64,000 bases of DNA from Schizochytrium sp. CCTCC M209059 (taxonomy: Eukaryota > Sar > Bigyra > Thraustochytrida > Thraustochytriidae), in contig KN805387.1 of the NCBI GenBank assembly GCA_000818945.1, forward strand, positions 445,903 through 509,902, read 5' to 3'. A program made the translations under genes and the position numbers. Positions 49,838-59,519 of this stretch are shown piece by piece. The notes under the pieces were generated by a model, which made no database searches, was not told where the DNA came from, and worked only from the letters and a program-made list of their open reading frames with translations. Each line of letters begins with the position of its first letter. Within the stretch, counting starts at the first letter, position 1.

Positions 49838-52800
49838 ATGCGGCGCGGGTTCTTGCTCGCGCGGCGCAAAAGCGGCAGCGAAGCAGACGCAAGGTCTCGC
49901 GCAAGCCCTGAGCCAGACACCTCGGGCAAGCGTGGCGAAAACGGAAGATGGGACGCGGCCCGTGGAGGTGACGTCTCTGCCGGCGACGACTCAACCGCCC
50001 CAGCGCCTGGACGTCCACCTGCGAGAACGCAGACTTTGACCGAGGACGCAGTCGCCCGCGCAGGGCCGTCGCAACTGCGATGCAGAGATAGCCACAGCGA
50101 AGTGGGGGCGTCGCAAGAAGCATCGCAAGATACCTCAAGACCGCGAGATGGCCCAGTCCTTGCACCACCACCACTGGAGCAAACTGCTTCTCTAGATCAT
50201 CCAGCGCAAGGACGCGCTGAAAAGCAGGATTTGACGGCATCACTTGGCCCAGGTTCTTCTACCGGAGCGCAGATGCCGATTTCATCTCAAAGTTTGCCTC
50301 TGCCCGGAACAGGGGCCTCGGCGGCACCGAGTTTGCCATCCAGGAGACAAGGGGAAGCGCCGCACGCCGTCTCGAAGACATGTGACGTCGGCGAGGCAGA
50401 GGAAACAGATACAATGAAGAAAAGAACACCGACCCAGATGCGTACGAGTACATTGACATCATCATCTGCCGAAGCGCGCAAGCGTTTTCGTAACGCGCGA
50501 GCGGCCGCTGGCCGTCAAGTCCGGCGCGTGCACGTGCATGAGATTGACGCGCGTGAGTCTCTCCGTAATGTCGTCGAAGATGTAAGACGTGCAACAGATC
50601 GTTTGCCTCGTCGTCGTAGACGCGCCTCGAGACGCAACGGAGGTGCTCTCAAGGATGAGGACGAGGATGATGAGGCGGCTTTATCTTCGAGTTCGTGCGA
50701 GCCTGGCGAGAGCGATGGCGAAATGCTCACTTCGGAGGACGTAAAAGATGATGCCAAGCAGGGTACTGCCTCTCGTTGTGAACCTGCTTCTTGTTTGAAC
50801 GAAAACGCAGACGTAAACGCATCACGACTCACACCGGACGAAACAACGAATGCGACCGTAAGACACGCAGTGGAAGGACAAATGTCCGAGGATGGGACGG
50901 ACCGCAGGCGCGGGGGGCAAAAGGTGCTTTTGCGAATTTTGCGGCCTCGGCCCGGTCTCGCGCAAGAGCGTACGACCAATGGGCCGAGGCAAAGACAGCG
51001 CTCACAGTCGCTAACCAATTTACATACTAGCGAAACTCGCGCCCGCGCTGAGGACAGTGCTGCTCGGCAAGAGCAAGATGGAGATATGGGTCCGAACGCG
51101 AGCGTTCATGTCCATTCCAATGGCTCAAACACTGGGACGGCTGCCAATGTGGTCCACGCCGAAGGGCCGAGTTCAGCGCCGTCTCGGGAGGCCACTCCAA
51201 CGAGACAAGCAAATGGCGCTGCTGTAGGTGGCGCTGCTGTTGGTGGCGCTACTGTCGACGGCGCTGCTGCGGCCTCGGGGGACTCCCAAATAAATGCGCC
51301 GATGAGTCCCCAGACAGCCAATCGTAAAAAGGCCCCGCGTCAGCTCTTCAAACGAATGAACGAAAAGCTCGTTTTGCATCAGCAACTTTTACTGCAGGTT
51401 CCAAAGCGAGGCGGTCCGCAGCAGCTCGACAAGGACGCGGAGGAGCACGTGACCTGTTCGATCTGCCTCAACACTTACGATGAACCCGTCAAGACGTCTT
51501 GCGGACACATCTTTTGTCGAAAGTGTCTGGAGCAGACCAAGCAACATCATTTGCAGCAACAACAGCAACAACAGCAACAACGCGCCACGCAGGCTCTGCG
51601 GCATGAACAGCTGCAAACGTTGCAGATCCGTCTGCCGCGGGCGGCAGGCCACGTCATATCTCAGCGCGTTAATCCCATTGTTCGCGCGCAGACGCAGCCT
51701 CGAACCCAAGCGCAAGCGCAAGCGCAAGTGCCGCAGCACCAGGCTGTACATCCGCCTGCAACGGCAGCAAATGGAGCCGGGTCGGTCTCACCAGGGTTAA
51801 ACACGAGTGCGCCGCAGGCGCAGGGCGCGCATGGGGCAGCGATGAGTTCATTTCCATGCCCACTCTGCCGCAGCCAAATCACACAAAATATTGCTGACTT
51901 GCCCGTGGCACAGGACATGATGTCGTATATGGAGCGATTTGTTGTGACGTGCACGAATAGGGGTTGCAAGGCTGCTGTGAGATTGGCTGACTTTCGTGCG
52001 CACCTTCGCGCCTGCGATTGGGTCGTTACACCATGCATGCACGCCAAGGCAGGCTGCGAGTGGCGAAGTCTGAAAAAGGATCTGCAAGCGCACCTCGAGG
52101 TTTGTCCATACCACGCGATCCGACGTTTCTACCCTCTTGTGTTTGGCAAGCTGGAGCATGTGCATTCTCTTACGCATGAGCTGCAGGCGACTATTGCAAC
52201 GCACGAAGAGGTATTCCGCCATCAATTAAGGCACTTAGTCCAGCTCAAACACCTTGACATTACAAGTTTTCGCGACAATTTGCGGATGCTTGGGCTCTAC
52301 TTTTGGTGGCCACAGCGTCTCGTTCGCACTCAGGCGCAGTGGTTCCAATTTTCAGTGTTTTTGCAGATTTCGCTGCTCTTTCTATGGCCGCTTCTCGCAT
52401 GCACTTATATCGAAGCAGCAGGGAGTATCCACGCCGGAGATGCGGAAAGCTTCTTTCGTATTCCTGCCAATGCGAGTATGACCCTGAAAGATCTTTGGGC
52501 CGAAGGCGTTGCGCATGCATCGAACTTCACGCGTCCACCCGCCATCTCGCCAACGGCCTTCCTTCCGGAGATTCTTGGCACAACAGGCAATCCAATGCGC
52601 ATCGGCCTCTGCGATGCGGCAATTTTTCCAGAGTGGTTCTGCATGCACATGCCCGTGGTACTTGTCCTTTTATGTTCATTCGTGCTGCTAGAGGTCGGGT
52701 TACTCGAAGGAGCGCACTCGGAGCATAAGCTTCGCATCAAAATTTACAATACGACGCAACCAAACACGAACGGAGCGCGCCCCTCGCGCGTAGAGGTGGG

Positions 52801-53413
52801 GCCCTCTGTCGCTGAGTCGAATGCTCCGCAAGGGGCTCGCGCATGGCGCTTTGTCATTCGAGAAAAAATTGCTCCGCTAGAGGTGCTTTTGGGCTTGGTC
52901 GTTTGCCTTTTATTCTCTCAACTTTCGCTCGGGTACCAAATTGTTTTAGCAGTCGCGTTCCTTCCAGGACTATGCTTGCACGAGACTGTGGCAGACCACA
53001 ATTTCGTGCGACCTGTTTTGGCCGGTGCCTTTGTTGGTTTCCAGTGCGCGTGGGTCCACCCTCGCGTTCTTGTTGCTGCCAACATCTTGGCGATTGTGCA
53101 CACGCCATACTGTCCAGTCTTTGCAGAAGATGATGCCTTTGCGTCAAGAGTACGACTCGCATCCGTTGGACTCATGCATCTCGCGCTTCCGGAGGTATAT
53201 TTTATGGGATTTGTATTGAGCACAGGGCTCTTTTACGCCGGCCGTACGGGCTTGCCAGCCTTGCGAAGGCGTTTGCAGAGCTCAATCAATGAGGCGTCAC
53301 CAGACCCCGTGTGTCAAGGTGTTCTTGCCTTGGGACTGACCGCTCAAGCAATGCTTACATGGAAGACTTTGCTTGTCGCCATTGAGCGTACGCTGGTTTA
53401 TTCCACTGCTTGA
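49838..53413 (+). CDS. Polytopic membrane RING/TRAF-type zinc-finger protein with a split RING
   Basis: This 1191-residue protein is predicted to be a membrane E3 ubiquitin ligase. Residues 1-535 are low-complexity (Arg, Ser, Glu, Gly, Ala). A C3HC4 RING begins with CSIC (540/543), CGHIFCRKC (Cys555, His557, Cys560, Cys563) and is completed only at CPLC (674/677). The 110-residue gap is filled by His/Gln/Ala-rich sequence, against roughly 10-30 residues normally. TRAF-like zinc-finger segments follow (VTCTNRGCKAAVRLADFRAH; CEWRSLKKDLQAHLEVC). The last 330 residues hold about five to six hydrophobic segments (for example VFLQISLLFLWPLLACTYI and LEVLLGLVVCLLFSQLSLG). ATG 49838 is the first in frame. 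No orthologue is recognised. Substrates and membrane are unknown. Confidence 0.8.
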   Translation: MRRGFLLARRKSGSEADARSRASPEPDTSGKRGENGRWDAARGGDVSAGDDSTAPAPGRPPARTQTLTEDAVARAGPSQLRCRDSHSEVGASQEASQDTSRPRDGPVLAPPPLEQTASLDHPAQGRAEKQDLTASLGPGSSTGAQMPISSQSLPLPGTGASAAPSLPSRRQGEAPHAVSKTCDVGEAEETDTMKKRTPTQMRTSTLTSSSAEARKRFRNARAAAGRQVRRVHVHEIDARESLRNVVEDVRRATDRLPRRRRRASRRNGGALKDEDEDDEAALSSSSCEPGESDGEMLTSEDVKDDAKQGTASRCEPASCLNENADVNASRLTPDETTNATVRHAVEGQMSEDGTDRRRGGQKVLLRILRPRPGLAQERTTNGPRQRQRSQSLTNLHTSETRARAEDSAARQEQDGDMGPNASVHVHSNGSNTGTAANVVHAEGPSSAPSREATPTRQANGAAVGGAAVGGATVDGAAAASGDSQINAPMSPQTANRKKAPRQLFKRMNEKLVLHQQLLLQVPKRGGPQQLDKDAEEHVTCSICLNTYDEPVKTSCGHIFCRKCLEQTKQHHLQQQQQQQQQRATQALRHEQLQTLQIRLPRAAGHVISQRVNPIVRAQTQPRTQAQAQAQVPQHQAVHPPATAANGAGSVSPGLNTSAPQAQGAHGAAMSSFPCPLCRSQITQNIADLPVAQDMMSYMERFVVTCTNRGCKAAVRLADFRAHLRACDWVVTPCMHAKAGCEWRSLKKDLQAHLEVCPYHAIRRFYPLVFGKLEHVHSLTHELQATIATHEEVFRHQLRHLVQLKHLDITSFRDNLRMLGLYFWWPQRLVRTQAQWFQFSVFLQISLLFLWPLLACTYIEAAGSIHAGDAESFFRIPANASMTLKDLWAEGVAHASNFTRPPAISPTAFLPEILGTTGNPMRIGLCDAAIFPEWFCMHMPVVLVLLCSFVLLEVGLLEGAHSEHKLRIKIYNTTQPNTNGARPSRVEVGPSVAESNAPQGARAWRFVIREKIAPLEVLLGLVVCLLFSQLSLGYQIVLAVAFLPGLCLHETVADHNFVRPVLAGAFVGFQCAWVHPRVLVAANILAIVHTPYCPVFAEDDAFASRVRLASVGLMHLALPEVYFMGFVLSTGLFYAGRTGLPALRRRLQSSINEASPDPVCQGVLALGLTAQAMLTWKTLLVAIERTLVYSTA

Positions 53414-53689
53414 AACATGGCGAAAAGCAGGAATAGATGCTACCAAAGCGTTCGTTACTGGAGCGTTCGATTGGTTGGACGTATCACCAAAAGGGACGAT
53501 GACGCAAGATGTCATCATTTCATTGGTTGGTGGAAGAAGGCCACGTTTGTGACTATGGAGCGTATGCTGGTTCGTTCTGGAAAAAGTGTAATAAGTGACA
53601 AAGGAAGAGAGAAAGTAAGCCGCAAGAGAGAGCATAAGAAGTTCAACTTAGATTAACGAAAAAGACATAGACTGTTGTCTGCCAGTACT

Positions 53690-54538
53690 TTACTCTCCCG
53701 GAACCTCGTGCAGTCCACACAGCATATTGAACGGGAGCGCACGGTCAATCTGCTTGGAATATTGCAGGTTTAGGTTGGCCATGATACTCTTGAAGGTTGC
53801 CTTGTCCTTGGAAAGGCGAGGATTGTATCTTTTCTCCTCGCAAACAGTCGACATTGTTCGCCCCCGATAATCGTGCGCAGGAAGCAGAATGGTGTCCTCG
53901 TCAAGAGTGAAGATATTTTGCTGCACCGATTCGTAGAGCTCGTCTGCGCTTCCTCCTTGGAAGTCAGTCCTGCCACAGCCGCGAATGAGCAAAGTGTCCC
54001 CTGTAAAAGCGAGTTGACGGTCTGCATCGTCCTTGAGCACGAGAGTGTGGCACCCTTGAGTATGGCCCGGGGTATGAAGGAATGTAAGCGAGAATCGTCC
54101 AATCGAAAGCGCATCTCCCTCGGCGACCTTGACATCCGCCTTGGCAGTTTCATTGCCCGCGGCACCAAGAACGCTCTTAAGGGCCGGAATGCGCTTCTTC
54201 ATGCGGCCGGTCGCGGTGAGGTGATCCGCATGGACATGAGTATTGACCGCGTATCGCAAATTGGGCTTTTTGAAGACCTCTTCGAGAAGCTCCAAGTCGC
54301 GGTCTGTGTGGGATAGCACCGGATCAATGATCGCCGCGTCTCCTGATTCTCGGTCCCCAATCAAGTACGTGTACGTGCACGAGGTTTGGTCAAAGAGCTG
54401 CCGGAACACGAGCTGACTTCCAGGGACAGCGCGGTGCATGCTCCTCCTCTGCTGCTGCGGTCCCGCCGCCCCAACTCGAATTGCGAGCTCGCCCAGGTGC
54501 TGCCCGAGGCGCGCAGATCTTCGGAAGGCTTGGAGCAT
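53690..54538 (-). CDS. ETHE1: ETHE1-like persulfide dioxygenase, probably mitochondrial
   Basis: This 282-residue protein matches ETHE1, the metallo-beta-lactamase-fold iron enzyme that oxidises glutathione persulfide to sulfite in mitochondrial sulfide detoxification. The metal motif is NTHVHADHLTATG, with the second-sphere segment HTPGHTQGCHTLV and AFTGDTLLIRGCGRTDFQGG. LLPAHDYRGRTMSTVCEEK and NPRLSK are further ETHE1-specific blocks. The first 38 residues (MLQAFRRSARLGQHLGELA, then RRSMHRAVPG) are basic, amphipathic and acid-free except one Glu, as in a mitochondrial presequence. The ATG at 54538 was chosen; the longer frame begins at a GTG. It is divergent from the immunophilin gene. Confidence 0.95.
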   Translation of the reverse strand: MLQAFRRSARLGQHLGELAIRVGAAGPQQQRRSMHRAVPGSQLVFRQLFDQTSCTYTYLIGDRESGDAAIIDPVLSHTDRDLELLEEVFKKPNLRYAVNTHVHADHLTATGRMKKRIPALKSVLGAAGNETAKADVKVAEGDALSIGRFSLTFLHTPGHTQGCHTLVLKDDADRQLAFTGDTLLIRGCGRTDFQGGSADELYESVQQNIFTLDEDTILLPAHDYRGRTMSTVCEEKRYNPRLSKDKATFKSIMANLNLQYSKQIDRALPFNMLCGLHEVPGE

Positions 54539-55230
54539 CGTCTTACTTGCTGGTTTGCTCACACTGTATCACACAAACAAACAAACCAACAAACAAACGA
54601 ACAAACGAACAAACCAAAAGTCGATCTCCTTTCAGCTGCAGCTGGCTGCTGCACTGCTACACGCTCCTCTCTCGCTCAAGCGCCGTGAGGTATTCCGAGA
54701 CTGCCAGGCCCGCCGCCAGCACGCCCGAGTTCTGTCTGGCTGATCTGCGCCCATTCTCCGACCCACTTTTCCCGTCCCAGCACAACGGGTGCGCGCAAAA
54801 TATCCCTGAACCCGCGCACACCGGGTCCCCGTATTGGGTGTGTACCGAAGAGGCGCGGGAACGCGGGGAAGGCGAAGATTTTTTCTCGAAAGAGGCCTGG
54901 CCCGGGCAACCGTGCAGGCGCGGCGCACGTGGCCGCCGACGACTGCGAGCGGCGCGGCTTGCGGGCAGACCAGAATCGGAGGTAAGTCAGTCAAGGCGCG
55001 CGTAGATTGCGCTTTGCAGCTAGCTGGCCAGAGGGCCGGGCCGGTTGCCGCCACCGCTGCCGGCGTCTCGTACTTGCTAGTTGGGAAGAGCTAGAAAGCT
55101 GATCGATCTCGAACAGAAGCTACAGCAGCAGTTGGAGCAGACCAAAAACGCCAAGAGCGAAGCGGTACAGAAGGGACAGAAGCAGCAGCAGCAGCAGCAG
55201 CAGTAGCAGCAGCGGCAGGAAGACAGGAAG
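54539..55230. other. Divergent promoter region between ETHE1 and the immunophilin gene
   Basis: 692 nt with ACAAACAA/CGAACAAA repeats (54572-54618) close to the ETHE1 start and a CAG run (55181-55203) in the immunophilin leader. No gene is supported. Confidence 0.5.
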
Positions 55231-56697
55231 ATGGCGGAAGAGCAAGAGACGCCCAAGGGCTTGGCCACCGAGGTGGGCCAGGAGATCGACCTCACCGGCG
55301 ATGGCGGTATCGTGAAAAAGGTGCTCGCTCTGGGCGAAGAGGACGGCGCCACACCGCAGAGTGGAGACCAGGTGTACGCGCACTACACCGGCACGCTCGA
55401 GGATGGGACCAAGTTTGACTCGAGCCGCGATCGCGGCAAGGAGTTCGACTTTACGATCGGCCAGGGTCAGGTGATCAAGGGCTGGGACGTTGGTTTTGCC
55501 TCAATGCGCAAGGGCGAGCGCGCCGAGCTCATTATCAAGTCTGACTACGGCTACGGAGACAGTGGCTCCCCGCCCAAGATTCCTGGCGGCGCCACACTCA
55601 AATTCGACGTGGAGCTTCTTCGTTTCGGACCCAAGCCCAAGGAGAAGTGGGAGATGAGCACGCCGGAAAAGATCGAAGAGGCGAAAAAGTACAAGGCGCA
55701 GGGTCTCGAGGCTTTCCAAGCCAAGGACTTTAGCACTGCTCAGTCCGAGTGGGACACTGCTCTCGACTACGTTGAGTTCCTCGACGGCGAGGGCGAGCAG
55801 GTCAAGGAGGGCAACGAGCTCAAGCTCTCCCTGCAGCTGAACCTTGCCCAGGTCGGACTCCTGACCAAGGACTACCAGAGCGTCTTCAAGTACACAAACG
55901 CGGTGCTCAGAGATCACCCCGACAACGTCAAGGCCCTCTTTCGTCGCGGTACGGCGCATTCTGCTTTGGCCGACTTTCCTGCGGCCAAAGCGGACCTCCT
56001 CCGCGCGCGCGACCTTGACAAGGAAAACAAGGCCGTGCTGCGCGAGCTGGGACTTCTCAAGAAGCGCATTCAAGATGCCAAGGATAAGGAGAAGTCTCTT
56101 TTTGGCAATGCCTTTTCAAAAATTAGTGGTGGAATCTACACGGAGAAGAAGACGGTCAAGCCCTCGGTTGCGCACGACAAGCACAAAGATTGCCCGCAGG
56201 TGTACTTTGACGTCAAGGTTGGCGAGGACGCCGAACCAGAGCGCATTGAGATGGAACTCTTCAAGGACACTGTGCCCAAGACGGCCGAAAACTTTCGCGC
56301 ATTGTGCACGGGCGAAAAGGGTTTCGGATACAAGGGATGCACCTTTCACCGTGTCATTAAGGACTTTATGATCCAGGGTGGCGACTTTACGAACCACAAC
56401 GGCACAGGTGGCAAGTCGATTTATGGCGAAAAGTTTGAGGATGAGGACTTTGGCTCAAAGCATTCCGAGGCCGGTCTCCTCTCGATGGCGAATGCCGGGC
56501 CGAACACCAACGGTTCGCAATTCTTTATCATCACTGCCGAAGGCGGCACCCCTCACCTTGACGGCAAGCATGTCGTCTTTGGCCGCGTCACCAAGGGCAT
56601 GGAAATCGTCCGCAAGATCGAGGACTCGGAGACCGACGGCTCGGACAAGCCCAAGTCTGCGGTCACGATCGTGGACTGCGGTGAGATGACTGCCTAA
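55231..56697 (+). CDS. Dual-family immunophilin: FKBP - TPR - cyclophilin fusion (FCBP type)
   Basis: This 488-residue protein carries two unrelated peptidyl-prolyl isomerases. The FKBP domain (about 45-132) has YAHYTGTLEDGTKFDSS, GQGQVIKGWDVGFASM, YGYGDSGSPPKIPGG and FDVELL, retaining the usual FK506-pocket residues. A three-repeat TPR region (about 150-270; LKLSLQLNLAQVGLLTKDYQ, NVKALFRRGTAHSAL) could bind Hsp90-type C-termini. The cyclophilin domain (about 318-488) has FHRVIKDFMIQGGDFT, NTNGSQFFI and HLDGKHVVFG. The Trp that contacts cyclosporin in CypA is His442 here, as in Cyp40-type proteins, suggesting weak cyclosporin binding. The same domain order is known from apicomplexan FCBP proteins. 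It is likely cytosolic; ATG 55231 follows a CAG-rich leader. Confidence 0.95.
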   Translation: MAEEQETPKGLATEVGQEIDLTGDGGIVKKVLALGEEDGATPQSGDQVYAHYTGTLEDGTKFDSSRDRGKEFDFTIGQGQVIKGWDVGFASMRKGERAELIIKSDYGYGDSGSPPKIPGGATLKFDVELLRFGPKPKEKWEMSTPEKIEEAKKYKAQGLEAFQAKDFSTAQSEWDTALDYVEFLDGEGEQVKEGNELKLSLQLNLAQVGLLTKDYQSVFKYTNAVLRDHPDNVKALFRRGTAHSALADFPAAKADLLRARDLDKENKAVLRELGLLKKRIQDAKDKEKSLFGNAFSKISGGIYTEKKTVKPSVAHDKHKDCPQVYFDVKVGEDAEPERIEMELFKDTVPKTAENFRALCTGEKGFGYKGCTFHRVIKDFMIQGGDFTNHNGTGGKSIYGEKFEDEDFGSKHSEAGLLSMANAGPNTNGSQFFIITAEGGTPHLDGKHVVFGRVTKGMEIVRKIEDSETDGSDKPKSAVTIVDCGEMTA

Positions 56698-57084
56698 TCG
56701 CTGGCTGACTTTCAAAAAACTTCATGCCATGAAGTGAAGAGCTCTTGTTCACGGCAGCGTTTTCTTTTTCCTCTCATTGCAGCAGCATGACCCTTATGCA
56801 ACCCGAGAGAGCGTGAGAGAGGAATGGGCCGAAAGAAGGTAGAGCAAGGAGAGCGAGAGAAGGACAGATGTGCTAAAGTCAAGCACAGCTAGATTTCCTT
56901 CCTGCTCAGAGACTCGTCCTTGAGCAAGAGGAAACGAATCGAAAAAGATAACTGCGAAACCTTTCTGATTTTTTTTTCTTTCTTTTTTTCTTTCTTTCAT
57001 CGAAAGAGGCCTAGGCCTTGCTGCTTATGTGGGCACACGCAACGAAACGAACACGGCGAAAATTCGTGAACACTTATAAGAATC
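56698..57084. other. 3' flanks of convergent immunophilin and eEF1B-gamma genes
   Basis: 387 nt with a T/C-rich stretch (56969-56999) and GAGAG-rich sequence (56805-56866). No gene seen. Confidence 0.5.
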
Positions 57085-58278
57085 TTACTTGAAGACCTTG
57101 CAGTCAAGGTAGCCGCGGGGCTCACCGACGCCGGTGACCTCGTCAGCCTCGGAGCACCAGTACTCGGCAATGATGGCCTTGTTCTTGTCGTTGAGCTCCA
57201 TCTTGATCCACTCGTGGTACTCGGCATCGGGGTTGCTGTCGATGATGGCGTCGACGTTGTCGCCACGGAAGAGCCAGCAGCCCTCGAGCTGCTGCGAGTC
57301 CTTAGTGCCGAGGATGAGGAGGGTGCCGAAGAGGTACTTGCGCACGGCGTCAAGACGCTGGCAGAAGCCACCGGCAAGGTTGCTGGTCTGGAAGTCAACC
57401 TTGAGCTCCTCGTTGAACTTGTACTTGCTGACCCAGATGCTCCAGCCGTTAGTGTCGAGGTTCTCCCAGAGCCAGTTCATGGCGTCGTACGGGTTGCGGG
57501 CGTTCGAGTATTGGCGCTTCCAGGCGTCCATGACAAAGTCGCTCTTGGGGAGCTTGCCGAGAAGGGTGACGGGGTCAGCCTTCTCCTCCTTCTTGGGGGC
57601 CTCCTCCTTGGGGGCCTCGGCCTTGGGGGCGGCGGCGGCCTTCTTGGGCTCGGCGAGGGACTTGACAGCGGTCTTGCACATGGTGACGGGGCCAATGACC
57701 TTGAGGAAGTTGGTCTGGTTGACGCAGGTCTCGAACCAGCGCGTCACGCAGACGAGCTGCTTGCGGGCCTTGGCGTCGAGCACGAGCTTCATGGGGAGGA
57801 CGAGCGCGGCGGCGATGGCAATGTCGGCGAGGGTGATGGAGCGGCCGACGAGGAAGGTCTCGGTCTTGAGGTGGTCCTCGAGGACGGCGAGGGCGCTCTT
57901 GAGGGCCTTGACAGCGGCCGAGGTGACCTCCGGCGAGTTCTCGGTCCAGCCGATGATCGGGTAGGTGGCCATGGTGGCAGGGACCTCAATCTCGTTGGCG
58001 CAAAAGTCAACCCAGGACTCAATCTGGGCCTGCTCGAAGGCGTCCTTGCCCACAAGCTCGCTCTTGCCAGCGGCGACAAACTTCATCGCGGCGTTGCTGG
58101 TGAAGAGGCAGCCCTTGTCGGTCTCGAGCATCGGGAGGCGGTTGGCGGCCGCCTTGCCCTTGATGTCGCTCTCCTTGGCGCCGGTCACGATGTCAAGCGA
58201 GGCGCCGGCATACTGGGCGGCCACGATGATCTTCTGGGCGCGGAAGGAGCCCTCGCGAGCGTAAAGCTTCATGGTCAT
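57085..58278 (-). CDS. Translation elongation factor eEF1B subunit gamma
   Basis: This 397-residue protein matches eEF1-gamma, the structural subunit of the eEF1B nucleotide-exchange complex that recharges eEF1A. It has an N-terminal GST-like thioredoxin fold (MKLYAREGSFRAQKIIVAA), the GST helical domain (RSITLADIAIAAALVLPMK), an Ala/Lys/Glu/Pro linker (about 215-240), and the conserved C-terminal EF1G domain (DAWKRQYSNARNPYDAMNW, WSIWVSKYKFNEEL, GGFCQRLDAVRKYLFGT and the C-terminal YLDCKVFK). Two ATGs lie 6 nt apart (58278, 58272), and either gives a full domain. Codons are strongly C/G-ending, as in glutamine synthetase, fitting high expression. A CT-rich tract lies about 120 nt upstream. 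Confidence 0.97.
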   Translation of the reverse strand: MTMKLYAREGSFRAQKIIVAAQYAGASLDIVTGAKESDIKGKAAANRLPMLETDKGCLFTSNAAMKFVAAGKSELVGKDAFEQAQIESWVDFCANEIEVPATMATYPIIGWTENSPEVTSAAVKALKSALAVLEDHLKTETFLVGRSITLADIAIAAALVLPMKLVLDAKARKQLVCVTRWFETCVNQTNFLKVIGPVTMCKTAVKSLAEPKKAAAAPKAEAPKEEAPKKEEKADPVTLLGKLPKSDFVMDAWKRQYSNARNPYDAMNWLWENLDTNGWSIWVSKYKFNEELKVDFQTSNLAGGFCQRLDAVRKYLFGTLLILGTKDSQQLEGCWLFRGDNVDAIIDSNPDAEYHEWIKMELNDKNKAIIAEYWCSEADEVTGVGEPRGYLDCKVFK

Positions 58279-58395
58279 TTTGGAAAAGTGGTTTGTTTGC
58301 TTGCTAATTTGCTTTCGTCTGCAGAGTCATTCGTCCAATCAGAATCTACCACGTCAGTTGCCGTTCTTTCGCTGTGCTTTCGCTTATCCCATATA

Positions 58396-58428
<33 letters not shown>

Positions 58429-59519
58429 TCTCCGTCTCTGTGCAAGCGCGTCGCCCTGCGTGCTATGCTTCGCATTGGCGAGGCTTTACACATGAGCTCC
58501 GCACAGTCTGAGGATGTTCCTCAGCAGGTCGTCGTTGCTGCTCTTCCCACGAGCCGCCAATCACTTTCCGCATCGCGGCGGCGCCGAGCGTGGCGCGCGT
58601 GCGCGCACGGTAGGCCTCGCGGGCACCCTCGTCTCCCCGTGGGCCGCACGCGCCCCGGCGGCGGCGGCACGGGCGTGCGCGACGTACCTTGTGGTCTGTC
58701 TCTGTTGCTGATCTGGCGGCCGTCAATCAATCGCTCAATCTTTCCCGCCTTGTGGCCACGGACTCCGGAATGAATGGACGGACGCCCGCGGCTCCGAATC
58801 TTCACTTGTGCGGGACGCATAGCCCACTTGCGCGCGGACCCGACAAGTCGGGGGTTTTAGATGCAAGTGCAGTATAGGGGCCAACCGCCGCCGGTCATGC
58901 CGAGGCGGAGTCGGATCATGTTCGACAGGGCTGTATGCGAGGCTGCAGGAGGATGGTGAGCGTGATGAGCTTTTTTGCCGGAGGGAGATGGAGAAAAGAG
59001 TGTTATGCTTGAAAAGGGGAGAGAGAAGGTCGCGTCCTCGAATCGACGATTGTTGCGGTGTGCGAGAGAATGTCGTGTGCGAGGATCAATTGTGAGTGCT
59101 ATGCTTTGTCCTGGTTGGTCTTCAGCGAAATTCTTGGACAAAGAATGGCAATGTTTCTGGAGTAGGCTAGATGATTTTACTTTATTCCATTCGAGAGATC
59201 CGCTATAGGTGACGTCAAACTATAGCAAGAACAGAAGTCTCCTCTGAAAGTGTTGGTCGCACCATTTCTTCTGTCTATACTAGTTTGCAAAAAAACGAGA
59301 TGTCTTCGAGATAAACTTGCGTTGCTCGTAGCACGACGCCAATTAAATGATCCCAAAATATACTGGTAGGCCTACTACATACTACTCTCGAGACCATCAA
59401 AAACCCATTCGAGCTTTTGCTCGACTCGTTCATTATTGTGCTCATAGTACTTGGCCGGCCTAGCACACATCGGTTGCTGCGAACATAACAAGAAGCAAAA
59501 CGTGATCATCATCATCTCC
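58279..59519. other. Divergent region between eEF1B-gamma and SF3A1
   Basis: 1.24 kb with no supportable gene. A TCTC-rich tract (58397-58437) lies in the eEF1B-gamma upstream region. The right part (58960-59450) is more AT-rich. Confidence 0.5.
58397..58437. repeat. CT-rich tract in the eEF1B-gamma upstream region
   Basis: Nearly pure CTCTCT with TTTC interruptions. On the eEF1B-gamma coding strand it is GAGAGA, about 120-160 nt before the start codon. It could be a promoter element or a simple microsatellite. Confidence 0.6.

Noticed and set aside
57214..58773. Plus-strand frame opposite eEF1B-gamma
   Set aside because: Antisense shadow of a strongly codon-biased gene; low-complexity product.
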